From NCBI GenBank assembly GCA_038503065.1, contig JBCAMK010000002.1, positions 2,046,001 to 2,110,000 on the forward strand: DNA of 64,000 nucleotides. Direction: 5' to 3'. Under the pieces are notes generated by a model. It worked only from the letters and a program-made list of their open reading frames with translations, was not told the origin of the DNA and did not search any database. Source of the DNA: Paragyromitra xinjiangensis (Eukaryota > Ascomycota > Pezizomycetes > Pezizales > Discinaceae). A program made the position numbers and the translations under genes. Below, piece after piece: positions 27,476 to 38,520 of the stretch (positions within the stretch are counted from its first letter, which is position 1; each line of letters starts with the position of its first letter).

Positions 27476-29658
27476 ATGTAAGCATTGAGTGAACCCAAAC
27501 GATGGCATATATGCCATGCTTATTAGTAAATTAGGTACACTGCTTCATTTGCCTTCTTCGAAGCCTTATGGGAGGCTGGAGTGACCCATTGCTTTGTTAA
27601 CCTGGGCTCTGATCACCCGAGTAGGTTGAGCTATAAATTATCTTAGATTGGTGTTTTATCTTACGGTGCTTGTTAGGTATCTTGGAAGCTATGGTTAAAG
27701 GTCAAAGGGAAACTCCTGATAGGTTCCCTAAGATTATCACCTGTCCGAATGAGGTATGATTTCTTTCCCGACTTATTTGAGCCTCGAATGTTTTGTTTTA
27801 GGTTTCAGTTTTTATAACAGAAATTCTGGTAGATGGTCGCTCTCTCTGCAGCTCATGGCTTTGCTCAAGTTACTGGTCGTCCCCAAGCTGTTATTGTTCA
27901 CGTAGATGTTGGAACGCAAGGTACAGCTCCTCTGATACCCCTCATTTCAGTTTAATCTATACTTATAATTCCTAGGACTTGGTGCTGCTGTTCATAACGC
28001 CTCTTGTGGCCGTGTCCCCGTCCTAATTTTTGCTGGGCTATCTCCCTTCACACAGGAAGGGGAGATGCGTGGTAGTCGTACCGAATTCATCCACTACATC
28101 CAAGATGTACCAGATCAACGGGCCATCGTTGCTCAGTACTGCCGTTATACTGCCGAGATCAAGACTGGGAAGAATATCAAACAGATGATCAACCGTGCAC
28201 TTTCGTTCGCTATGTCAGATCCTAAGGGCCCCGTGTATCTTACTGCGGCCCGGGAAGTTCTTGAAGAAGACATCGAACCGTACCATCTTGACCAGAGCCT
28301 TTGGGATCCTATTTGTCCTTCGGCACTGCCTGGGGACGCTGTGGAGAAGATCGCAGGGGCTTTTTTGGAAGCAAAAGAGCCAATAATTCTAACAGGGTAT
28401 GCGGGGCGCAATCAGGACGCTTCTAGGGAGCTTGTGAAGCTATGTGATGGTTTGCCTGGGATAAGAGTGTTTGATACTCTTGGAAGTGATATGTGTTTTC
28501 CGGCAGACCATCCGTCTTCCGGAGGGCTTGCGTACGGTGTCCACGAAAACATAAAGACGGCCGATATGATCTTAGTTATTGACTGCGATGTTCCCTGGAT
28601 TCCTACCCAGTACGACCTCTAATAGTTCCGACTATTATTTTACTGTCTTGTTGACACTTGAATGACAGATGCAAACCTTCTCTCACAGCAAAAATCTACC
28701 ACATCGATGTAGATCCGCTGAAGCAACAGATGCCAGTCTTTTACATTTCTGCAAATGCGCGATACAGAGCGGATGCTCTCACAGCGTTGAAACAGATCAA
28801 TGCTTATATTTCAAGTTCACCGAAGTTGCAGCAAATTGATACTGTATCTCGCCTGAAGATACTTCAGACCGAACACAAACAGCGGATGGACGGTATTGCA
28901 GAATTGGCAAACCCAAGAGATGACGGAATGGTGACGACAGCGTATCTAACGAAGCGTCTTAAGGATACTATGCCGAAAGATTCAGTAGTGATACTGGAAG
29001 CAGTGACGCAGACCGTGGCCGTTGCAAACCAATTACGGTCCTCAGAACCGGGCAGTATATTCGGTTCTGGTGCAGGTGGACGCAAGTCTCTCCTCACTCT
29101 CATTCTAAGCTCAGCCCAAATCAGCTAACTTGTTCATTAAAAGTGGGATGGTTCGGAGGAGCTGCACTTGGAGCAAAACTGGGTCTTGACAACGGCAAGC
29201 CAGGTTCTGGGAAGTTTGTGGCTGCGATCGTTGGTGACGGAACTTTCCTATTTGCTGTCCCAGCGTCGGTGTATTGGATCTCGCGGCGGTATCGCATTCC
29301 ATTCTTGACGGTTGTGTTGAATAATGATGGTTGGCATGCGCCACTGCGGTCTGCGAAACTCGTGCATCCTGATGGGTATGCGGCTAGCGCGACGAATGAA
29401 GAACTGAACATTTCTTTCAGGCCATCACCGGATTATGTATGTTATATCCCGTTTTTTTCCATCTTAGTGTGTTATGGGGAGTAAGTATGGGGCTAATGGT
29501 GAACCGGATAGGCTGGAATCGCGAAAGCAGCAGCTGGCGGGGAGGTTTGGGCAGGAACCGCACACAATATCGAGGAGCTAGAGAAGTTGCTGGTTGAAGC
29601 AGTCAATGTAGTGAAGGGTGGGATGAGTGCTGTACTTGATGTCCACATTGTACACTAG
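27476..29658 (+). CDS. Thiamine-diphosphate-dependent enzyme, acetolactate synthase/benzoylformate decarboxylase-like
   Basis: Eight exons: 27476-27477, 27535-27620, 27677-27753, 27833-27920, 27976-28609, 28669-29075, 29144-29436 and 29512-29658, giving 577 residues. It has the three-domain ThDP fold. The N-terminal PYR domain has the cofactor-activating Glu in CPNE (E55) and the GFAQVTGRP block. The middle Rossmann-type domain runs KEPIILTGYAGR to DMILVIDCDVPW. The C-terminal PP domain has the ThDP/Mg motif GDG (462-464) and NN (491-492). The family includes acetolactate synthase, benzoylformate decarboxylase and 2-hydroxyacyl-CoA lyase; the reaction here cannot be told, and it lacks the transit peptide expected of Ilv2. 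The start codon is split AT|G by a 57-bp intron (27478-27534); unspliced, the ATG is followed at once by TAA. Confidence 0.88.
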
Positions 29659-30067
29659 GTTGGTGAAGAGGCTAGTGAGAGGCCTTGAGATGGATAACCA
29701 AGTACATATATTGAATGGCTTCGGGTAACGGTTACTATTGTTGGGGTGAACATATGCAGTAAATGTCCCGTATTTTTAGCTATGCTTTATAAGGGGAGTA
29801 AAGATAACATCGGCTTCAATTTCCATTACTTTTCTGTGCTTTCTCGGTGTCGTTTTTAACTTATTCTTTTTTCGACCTAACTACAAGGGGCCAACGCTGG
29901 CAATGGGTGAAGTATTGAGAGTAAAGTATTGAGGACTACTATTTAACTAGATACCTGCCCTTATTGCTTGTTATACACAGTCTCATACTAGATTTCGATT
30001 TAGAGTATAAAAATTTATAGGGTGTAGTCTTTCCCGATCACTCGGCATTTGGCGAATCGGGTCAAGG
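29659..30067. other. 3' flank of TPP enzyme gene
   Basis: AT-rich; no gene seen. Confidence 0.5.
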
Positions 30068-30082
30068 CGCTGTAATAGATAT

Positions 30083-30137
30083 TAATTGATTGATTGACAA
30101 TTCATGCACGCATCCAGCCCTCAGGCTATGATGGCGC
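30083..30137 (-). mobile_element. Short retroposon-like repeat, copy A (55 bp, CAAT tail)
   Basis: Read on the minus strand, the head is CATAGCCTGAGGGCTGGATG and the tail is (CAAT)n. It is flanked by perfect 15-bp direct repeats CGCTGTAATAGATAT at 30068-30082 and 30138-30152, a target-site duplication of the length made by target-primed reverse transcription. Confidence 0.75.
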
Positions 30138-30152
30138 CGCTGTAATAGATAT

Positions 30153-31310
30153 AGAACCCCTGAGGGGGAAGAGGCTAAGCTTTAGCTCTATGCTGAAGAG
30201 TATTTTTTGATGTTTATGTGACGCGATTGATGTGAAAACTAGATTGCCTCGCTTTTCTTGGTTAAGATGGGAGATGGGGGGAAGAGAAGGGTATTTTTGC
30301 GGTATTGGGATTCATTTCGTTCCTTGGTCTCGGACGGAAAGAATAAGTTGAGATGGACCTGCTGGCCTACCGCCGACTTTCTCGGTAATATCCAATGGGC
30401 ACCTTTCTCGCCCATGCCCGAATCCTGGTGTCGGTAGCCCCTCGGCGGAGACTTATCCCTAAGGTGGGGGGTTTTTGGGGTGTATCGATACCTTTGGGTT
30501 TGAAAATTGGGATATTATTCTGCACCCATGACGACAGCAAGGTTCGAATACAGGCCCCCAACTCTAAAAGAGATTGAAAATCGTTGAGGTAACTTTTGAT
30601 TGCTGGAACATACCGAATATAGCGGGAGGGCACCAAAGGCCTCCTTTGGCTTGGGCTAAGAGTGACTGGTGCTAGAAAAGTCTTGGAGGATACTATTCAA
30701 CAAGGGTAAAAAAAAAGGCTCAGCTTTCCTTTGATGAGCTAGCACATATATGGTTTAGATCTCATGCCCCAGATAACATGTGTGTAAGGTATGCTGTGGG
30801 GACTTTTGATAAACAATCTAGTCAGCACTACTGATAACTTGCCTCTATATAGACCTGTTATTAATCTTGAATTGGAGCATCTTACTGGGATAGTTGAAAT
30901 CACCCCTGTTCCTGCTATTGAAGCAGGAAGCTAGTGTCGGAACTTCCAAGGGTTATAGGTAGCCTAAGTATTTTAAAAATTCACCAGGGACTTCTCTCGT
31001 GTACATGAGAGATGGTGAAAACGTGACGTTGGGAGCTATCGTATGCAGAAGCACAGAGCTTCATCAAATACAAATCTGCACATGCTAGAAATAAGATGGA
31101 TGTTGGGAAGAAATTGATGGGACGGTGAGAGGTGAGGAGAATAAGGATGAGAGAAGGGGTGAGAGAGAAGAGGCGGGGGCGAGCATACGTAAGGACTAAG
31201 ATATTGCACGTGCCCTCAGAAGTCTGCAGGTAGTCGGAGATGGACATCTCTTGCAAGGTTGGGTCTCGCGACTTCAGCTAGATAGAGAACTAAAAAATGC
31301 TTAGGGTTGC
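30153..31310. other. Gene-poor stretch between short repeat copies A and D
   Basis: No gene supported. The block at 30360-30640 contains a GGTTCGAATAC string but no cloverleaf can be drawn around it. Confidence 0.45.
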
Positions 31311-31323
31311 CCTCTCGAGCCCC

Positions 31324-31379
31324 ATACCATAACCTAGGTGGTTGGGTGTACTTAATGAAATCATCATCATCATCATCAA
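31324..31379 (+). mobile_element. Short retroposon-like repeat, copy D (56 bp, TCA tail)
   Basis: The head CATAACCTAGGTGGTTGGGT is followed by TGTACTTAATGAAA and a (TCA)n tail. It is flanked by perfect 13-bp direct repeats CCTCTCGAGCCCC at 31311-31323 and 31380-31392. It shares head sequence and layout with copies A, B and C. Confidence 0.75.
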
Positions 31380-31392
31380 CCTCTCGAGCCCC

Positions 31393-31850
31393 GACAGAGG
31401 AATGGCAAGAATAGAAAAAGGCGAGGCCAAGAAGCAAAGTGGAAAGCCGGTTTACCAAGCGAGGAAAGTAATTGCGGTTGGGTGATGGGGTGCAGACAAG
31501 CTATAGAGAGTGGGAGGGAGCTAAGGGGAAGATTCATAGAATATGGCTGGTGGGATCTGAGAAGGAGAGAGGACAGTATGGGTACGCAGATATGGATATG
31601 GGTTGTTTTAAGGCAGGAGAGTGCAGAAGGGAGAAAGAGGTTTGTGGGGACGGGACAGGAAGATGTAAATGGGGAGGAAAGGGGTTACAAAGAGGCTGGT
31701 GTGGGCGGGAGGTGAAATGTTATTGAGAGGCGAGAAAGAAGATGAGGAATTTGATGAAGATGAAGATGAAGAGACGGATGAGGCAAGGAGTGAGGTAAGG
31801 AGTGTGTATGGGGGGGATAGTGATTAAAGGGGTGTCTTCTTTTAGTTTTG
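31393..31850. other. Purine-rich stretch between copies D and C
   Basis: GA-rich (31500-31800) with biased short frames; no gene supported. Confidence 0.4.
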
Positions 31851-31903
31851 GTAGTTAACCTAAGGGCTGGATGCGTGTATGAAGTATCAATCAATCAATC
31901 AAT
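31851..31903 (+). mobile_element. Short retroposon-like repeat, copy C (about 53 bp, TCAA tail)
   Basis: The head TTAACCTAAGGGCTGGATGC is followed by a (TCAA)n tail; the head is closest to copy A. No flanking direct repeat is visible, so its left boundary is uncertain. The sequence after the tail (CTCGAGCTCC) resembles the target of copy D (CTCGAGCCCC). Confidence 0.55.
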
Positions 31904-32436
31904 CTCGAGCTCCGAACCTATATTGCTCTATGCTCATCGAATATCACTCGTGATTCCTTTCCTTATGCGGAAAAAGAATCTAAAAACTCTTCTATTTCCT
32001 CCCACCAAGACACTTGTCCCCCATCCACAGTTCTCCGAAATTTTTTTGCCTTCTCTATCATCAACAACTCTATTGGCTATTATACCGTGACTTGGTTATA
32101 GAGTTTCCTCTCAAGCCTTTTGAACACTGTCCTTACTTGAAGTGAGGTTAAATCCCCGAAATACACGGCGACGAGAAACAACACTTTACGACACGACAGC
32201 CAACGCACAGAAGCAATAATTAAACCGCAGAACTACAGCTGCAGCAACAATGGTAGGAGACAAAGCACTAAAGAATAGTGGCGTATTATGCTTTACATAA
32301 TTTCCCCTGTTTTAGCATGAAACTACCTTAGAAGTGAGTTATGTTGCAAGGCGCCACGGTTGCCATGTATTTCGAGTATTTAGTCTCGCTCCAAGTAAAT
32401 AATTAATTAGGTACATCCAACCACCTAGGTTATGGC
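31904..32436. other. Gap holding a possible small-gene start
   Basis: From 32251 the sequence reads ATG, a GTAGGA..TTTTAG intron-like segment (32254-32314), then HETTLE and a GTGAGT donor. It looks like the start of a small spliced gene, but I could not find a continuing exon or a family. Coding status unproven. Confidence 0.2.
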
Positions 32437-32472
32437 TCGTCATAACCCAAAGGGTTGGATACGTAAATCAAT

Positions 32473-32524
<52 letters not shown>
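32437..32524 (+). mobile_element. Short retroposon-like repeat, copy B (88 bp, CTA tail)
   Basis: The head CATAACCCAAAGGGTTGGAT is followed by ACGTAAATCAATTA and a long (CTA)n microsatellite (about 32473-32524). It is flanked by perfect 13-bp direct repeats CCTAGGTTATGGC at 32424-32436 and 32525-32537. Confidence 0.75.
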
Positions 32525-32525
<1 letters not shown>

Positions 32526-32537
32526 CTAGGTTATGGC

Positions 32538-32950
32538 GCTGTCCTGAGACTTCTTGCTAGTAATGAAACATGATTTCCCCATCGCTTTGTTACCTTTGGT
32601 TTATTTGGATCCACGGCTGCCAAGATACTAGCTCTTGAATAAATATTGTATGCAAGTCGTTACCTCAGGGGAATTTTATTTGCGAAGGGGGTTGTGTAAC
32701 TCGTATCGCATTTAATCAACAAAGTTGAGTTTTAGATGGCTAAGGAATCTGGAGCATATACCAGTTAAAGGAATTTATTTAGTGAAATATTTCATTGGGT
32801 ATCGTATCATTGCACATGTATAACTAGGTTTGTCCCACCCATCATCTCAATACCCTAAAAGGAATCTCATCATAGCCCACTTCCATCTGCACCGAAATTA
32901 AACTCTCTCAATATAACTAGCTCGAGTACACCAACCAGCTGGGAAAACGA
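32538..32950. other. 3' flank of SLM1
   Basis: No gene supported. A patch at 32570-32625 (FVTFGLFGSTAAK in one frame) is protein-like but could not be joined to any start. Confidence 0.35.
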
Positions 32951-34856
32951 TTAGACCTTCGCAGCTACGGGTGTGATTGGCACAGCAGCAGCAGCAGATC
33001 CAGATCCAGATCCAGATCCAGATCCATTCGTAACCGGCCCCGGTGCCTCGCTAGCGGCTGAAAGAGTTTTTTCGTCTGAAACCTTCGCTGGAGTGATACC
33101 AGACTCCTGTGTGCTGGTGCGAGTGTATGTTGGTGGCGCAATGCCGGCCATTTCTGGGTTGCCGTTAGTTGGGGATGTGGGGCTAGTGATTGGCGTTTCA
33201 TTGGTTGTTAGACCGGCACACTGCGAGACGATCTCATGCCATTTGGCGCCTTCGCTATGAGAGTTCGCCTTGAAAGCAAAATCATGCCTTGTAAATCCCT
33301 ATTTAAGAGAAAATAAAAATAAGCATGGACCCTCTTCCCCATGGTTAAGAGTGTTAGCAGTCACTCTTACCTTCAAAGCACCCCCAGATTCCTTTCCAGA
33401 GATTATGAATTTGCCTTCAGGTTCCCGAGACAGGGCTCCGATAGCACAGTCCGGTAGGTATAGACTGGTCTCCGGTGTTGGATCTCTCGAGAAATTCTTA
33501 TTCGTGATTATCGTTAATTAATATTTTTGCTCTAATATTATTAAAGTAAACTCCGCTTGGGCACTCACATCATTATCTTTAAATTCATGAAGATATTTAC
33601 TCGGAGTAATGACGTAGTAGGCGGCACTGTAACTTCTCATGATCTTACCCTTCCTCTGCAAGGTACCCTCCATGAATGCCTGGGTACTCTTGTGGTTTTG
33701 ATTTGGGAACTGTATCTGATCAACAGATCGAGCCGGGGCGCTCGGATCAATGAGGGTTTCAGCGTTCCTCTTCACGAAACCATTCCACTCGAAATCAAGT
33801 GGGAGACGTTGGGTGGCCCCTACGAAATTTAAGCTTCCCATCACTAGTTGCAGATTAAGAAATTTAAGGATAACATACCGACAATATCGCCATATAATGC
33901 TTTTTGTCGATCTTCTTGAGCGCCAACGTGTTGGTAGAACTGGGCCATGGCTTGCTGGATCGTCTGCAAGATGTGAGCCTCAAACTGTTGCATCTGGTTC
34001 TGCACATTGAGCATCTCCTGTCGATTATTGTTCTCCTCAATGACCTGCTTCTGTAGTCTGTGTAGAACGCCCCTTTTGAGGACATAAGGGTCGTTTTCCG
34101 GCTTCGATTTACCTCCAGTACTATGGCTGTGCGTTCCGGGAATATGGATATGCATTCCGCCGCTGGAATTCTGGGTGGGAGAACCAATGGAATCAAACGA
34201 GGACGAATTTTGCCCCAGGAGTTCAATATGGTTTTGTGTGTGATTCCTTGCTTTGTGGACAGCCTTTGCGCCCCTTTCCGCTGCGGCACGCACAGCTTTG
34301 GCCCTATCTTTAATCTCTTGGTGCAGGCGTTCTAGTATGGGGACAACAGTAGCTTTAAGCGCCTTTTCGGTTTCGATGTGGGAATGGGATATGGCCTGGG
34401 TGTTTGTGCGGATGTTTTCGAATAAGCTGGCAATGCCACCAACTTCCTGGTCTGTCCTCAGTGTTATAGTTTAGCTCATGACAATTTCTTACTTGTCTAG
34501 AAGCGAGTGCAAGATTGTGAGGGAGCTTAAGTACCGAAGTGCTGGCCCTCCTTTAATGGCTCAGAAACTGTCTAATAGAGGGTTAGCATATCTACCCCCG
34601 CTTAGGTTTGGTGTAAACATACCTTCAACACTTTCTCATACTCTTTAGCGAGGTCCTTGTGCACCCTCTCTGTAGCTGCAACGTAGGCTTCTAGATACCC
34701 GACGGCGTGCTTCCATGCCTGCAGTCTCTGGACCAATAAACCACCGATATCACCCTTCTCAACTGGAATGGCATCCCCCGAGGCCGTGGAGCTGATAGTA
34801 TCGCTACGGGCAGGTTCCTCGGGTGCGACCGGTTCCTTTTCTTTTTTGCCTAACAT
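32951..34856 (-). CDS. SLM1: Slm1/Slm2-like BAR-PH protein, TORC2 effector
   Basis: Six minus-strand exons: 34623-34856, 34535-34571, 33879-34451, 33569-33843, 33371-33496 and 32951-33298, giving 530 residues. Slm proteins bind PI(4,5)P2 at eisosomes and carry TORC2 signalling to Ypk kinases. Visible features are the N-terminal helical BAR-like region (LLVQRLQAWKHAVGYLEAY, DQEVGGIASLFENIR, HIETEKALKATVVPILERLH), a coiled coil (QNQMQQFEAHILQTIQQAMAQFY), then the PH domain (MEGTLQRKGKIMRSYSAAYYVITPSKYLHEF ... TSLYLPDCAIGAL ... FIISGKESGG). The tail carries (GS)n and TPVAAKV. Exon 2 is only 37 nt. Family assignment is firm from the PH block; Slm1 and Slm2 cannot be separated outside yeast. Confidence 0.9.
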
Positions 34857-37800
34857 TGTGTATGGTTTATTTGATGTTTGTATGTAATGTAGGGATGTGA
34901 TAAAAATTGAAGAGTATTGAAAAGTATTGGATTTGAATGTAGCTATCTAGGCCGAAGGTTGTCGCGCGGGGAATATATTACATCCAGGCGCCAAGACCGA
35001 AAAGCCAGGATGCTCTGGACGAGCTGAGCGCAAGGGGTCGTCATCCATGCCTCTCGCCTATCGTCGCTTGCAGACTCGGGCCCTTGCGGCTGACGTCACA
35101 CCGATGATCTCCTTAATGACGCTTTTGGTGACGAGGAGGCTTATTCGAACGACCTCGCCGTTCTCAATCATTCAGTGATTTTTATGAATCTGGAAGTGTC
35201 AACCGTCTGTAGATGCAGGTTATTTTGGTGGTTAGCACGATCTAAAACATTGCTAAGATGTTGCGTATCTCTTGCGATTGTGTCACTAATTCATCACTGG
35301 TCAGACAAGACGGGATTTTCCGATGGTAGAATCAAGAAGGAGTAAATGATACGGGTTTTCAGGCTAACTTGGAGAATCTCTACACCAAATACCAACCCGT
35401 GGATTTGCCCTAACTATTAGCCAACATCGGACTTCGATCAAAGAGACAGAAGTAATCGAATGCAGAAGTAATTTCTGATACTGTATCGTCCCACTAGCAA
35501 GGGCGCCTGACAACACTTAACAACCTGAGCAGCCACCAATGTTCTGAGCGTCTTGGCTAGTGGAGGCTCGGCGAGAGAGGGTGGAGTATATCACCCAAAT
35601 CAAGGTTTCCAAAGCAGAGCTTGGCAAAGAAAGCCACTATACCTTCCAACTTCATAGACTCCTCGCTGCTGACTCGAGATACAGAACATAAAGAGCTATG
35701 CACTACAGTAGGTTAAGACGTAATCACATAGGATCATACAATACCTTAATTTTGCTTTCAAGTTCTTGTTCTCGGCTCAGCAGCGCTTTACAGTCGATGA
35801 CGCCTCCCTTAACCTAAAGTTCGTCTCAGTTTGGGGGCTCAGATGCAGGCACCATAAAGCACCACAGAAGGTCACTCGGCAGCTTTTTTTATAGCTTTAA
35901 TCAGCCTGGTCCTTGTTTTCCTACAGCACAGACAATGCCGCACCAGCTATTAGTATATGTACTTGCTCATTTAGGCCTTAAATGGGCCAGGGGCTCTTAT
36001 CGACTCATCTCTAAAGACTGCTTTAGTCTTGGGTCCGGCATTCTCGTGGGGGACTAGTCCATGGTGTTGGAAACACTGACTTAGCTATGTTAGAGTTTCT
36101 CATAGTTTTTGAACTCACACGCTTTTCAATGGGTCAGGCACGTCCGAGAAAACTCCAGGATTTTTTGTTAGAAGTCCAGCTTTATCGTGGTCTCTTCGGA
36201 GGTTATGTAAAAAACTATGGACTCTCGCTTCCGCTGAAGGTCAACCGACTCCTTGTAGTTACAAATTTAGCCAGGCTGCAATAAATACGCAAAAACAAAT
36301 TCAGATCAGTTCTGTTATCCTAATAGCAAAAGTAAGTTTGGCCAAACCATCTTGGACAGCGGGATGCACCGGAATACCAATGATATCATCTATGGGCCAG
36401 ATATGTGCCCATATTGGGTCACGAGGCCATGGGCGAGTAATGGCATCGCTATACGCTACACAAATAGAAATTATTGACGTATTTGATGTATTCCCAAGGT
36501 AGGAGCAAAGACTAAAGGGTTCATAATACCCATGATGACGATTCTCTCAGGATCGTCGAGCATCTGTCGAGCGAGGTTGGTGTAACTAGTTTTCGGGGCA
36601 TCGCAAACGGACAATACTTTGTGCTATAACTAAGGGGTACTACTCTATCCCGAGGCCTTCGCCAATTTCTTGACGAGTCAGCCACTCCTGAGCAGTGGGC
36701 ATCTATGATTAGGTTTGCTGGAGCCGACAGTAGTTCTTAATAGGGGAAGTTAAGTTTCATAGGAGGCGATTCCTCGATTAAAGTAAACGGTATCGATTCA
36801 TTGCTCGTATTCGCAGAGCTTTAAGTGGATCGATGACAGCTTACAGTTACTATAGGGAGTAGGAATGTGTAAAATCGGCCCGTGTTATAACAACCCAAGT
36901 TTGCAAGCTTCCTGTAAAGTCTCTCTGAAAATTTCTAGCTACATAGGTAGCACTTCCCTGTATCTGGTGGCTGCACATTCCCTCCCAAGGAAAGGCTTTC
37001 GTCCGATGAATATGGGGAACACAAGTCAAGTTTTTTTTGGGCTTTTCCCTCATATAATCTGGGCGGTTACATCAAAGATGTTATCAGGTCAGTACCAAAA
37101 TGATTTATTTGCCACAGTATTATACTTTGATCCTATAGAAAGGGTGGGCTCTCCCGGACAACAGGATTCTTCAATATTTATTCCCCTAACGGCTAGCGGG
37201 AGGTATATAGTATTAAAGAAGCGGTGGGTGAATCATATCAGCTCCGTGGGCTGGACCAAGCTGGGCGGGCCAGCTGAATATGCGCAGTTTACTACTTTTG
37301 GTTGGTGTGGGTGGCATGGGCCTAAAGCTACTTACCTTAGTTTCGGGCGATATCGCCCGAAACTATACGGCACATCAATCCAAGGTCTTCGCTAAAAAGA
37401 AATAGGCTTTGTTCAAATTATTACCAGCTGCGGTAGATTATGCGATTCCCTTAAAATATTAGTATAACTACCACGACTAATGGCTTAACATTGTTACCAA
37501 GTGAAGCCATGTAAATGGATGACCTTTTAGGCTATAGATATCCCTTCCAGCTTTGAGTTAGCAGTCCGAGATGGAAGGTCGATGTGACCGTATGCAAGCG
37601 ATCTCATCCGTACCCGCAGCCGACTAACCTAGATAAGAAACGCATGTGACAACCTCGTCAATCTATCCGGCAAGAAAATATTCTTAAACAAATACCAATA
37701 TTAAAATCTTTCGATGCAAAGCTATATATTTCCTTCGGAATCTACACCTACCACAGAACTGTCTGCTACTTAGTACACCCTTGAAGATTCTACTAATAGT

Positions 37801-38520
37801 CCAAATTCTAGTTGCTCAGGGGAGTTTTATCAGCATCCATCAACTATGAAGTTATTTTCCTACATTAAGGGAAACCGATTTCTCAACAAGGATGGAACAG
37901 AAACCGATCGATTTGGTGATAACCTGTAGAATTCGTGACAAGTTTTGCTTTGCTAAAGAGGACATTCCATCCACAGTAAAGGTGAGTCAAACAACGCTAG
38001 CTGAACAAAAATAACTGGATTCTGTATCGTTTGTGTGATGCTATATGTTGTATTCGGGTCAAGACTAATTTATCATAATTTTAAGAGGTACGGAAACTAC
38101 TATTTACACCAGTTGTGCTGTTACTATAAACTACATGCAGCCCATTATCATAACGCAATTCCATCCATGCCTCAAGTTAAGAGGCTCATTAAGAGATAAC
38201 ATCTTAAAGTGAGGGAAGAAAGCCAAAGGAAAGAGAAGCCACAAAATGAAAAATTAGGTGGTGCAACTCATTTGCATGTTTAGGTTGTAAGGAAAGGGGG
38301 AGAAGGGAGTGGTGAGAAAAAGAGAAAGGAAATTCATGTTATCTATGCCTCTAGTAAATTAATGCCAATATAACGCCTCAACGCCACCCCAAAAAGAAGA
38401 AAGAGACCGTGATTGAAGGAAAGAATAAGTATTCACCCAAGCGACTGCCATTATGCTACCGTGCCTTTACAGTCGTTGGACATCATAAGCTAGTATAATC
38501 CATATACTGCAAACTTCGTG
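34857..38520. other. 3.7-kb gene-poor stretch
   Basis: The first few hundred bases are the SLM1 promoter. The rest is AT-rich with no recognised gene. The only long frame is 36865-37395 (176 codons), with no domain, and it contains a perfect 28-bp palindrome (37338-37365). Relic repeats are likely. Confidence 0.45.
37338..37365. repeat. Perfect 28-bp palindrome
   Basis: Arms TAGTTTCGGGCGAT and ATCGCCCGAAACTA meet with no spacer. No function is apparent; it could be a fused pair of transposon ends or a binding site. Confidence 0.85.

Noticed and set aside
30530..30560. GGTTCGAATAC string resembling a tRNA T-loop (B box)
   Set aside because: No pairing T stem, acceptor stem or A box at the right distance on either strand.
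31216..31458. Minus-strand frame with a signal-peptide-like start that contains repeat copy D in frame
   Set aside because: The apparent start is TTG, not ATG, and no upstream in-frame ATG exists; coding not supported.
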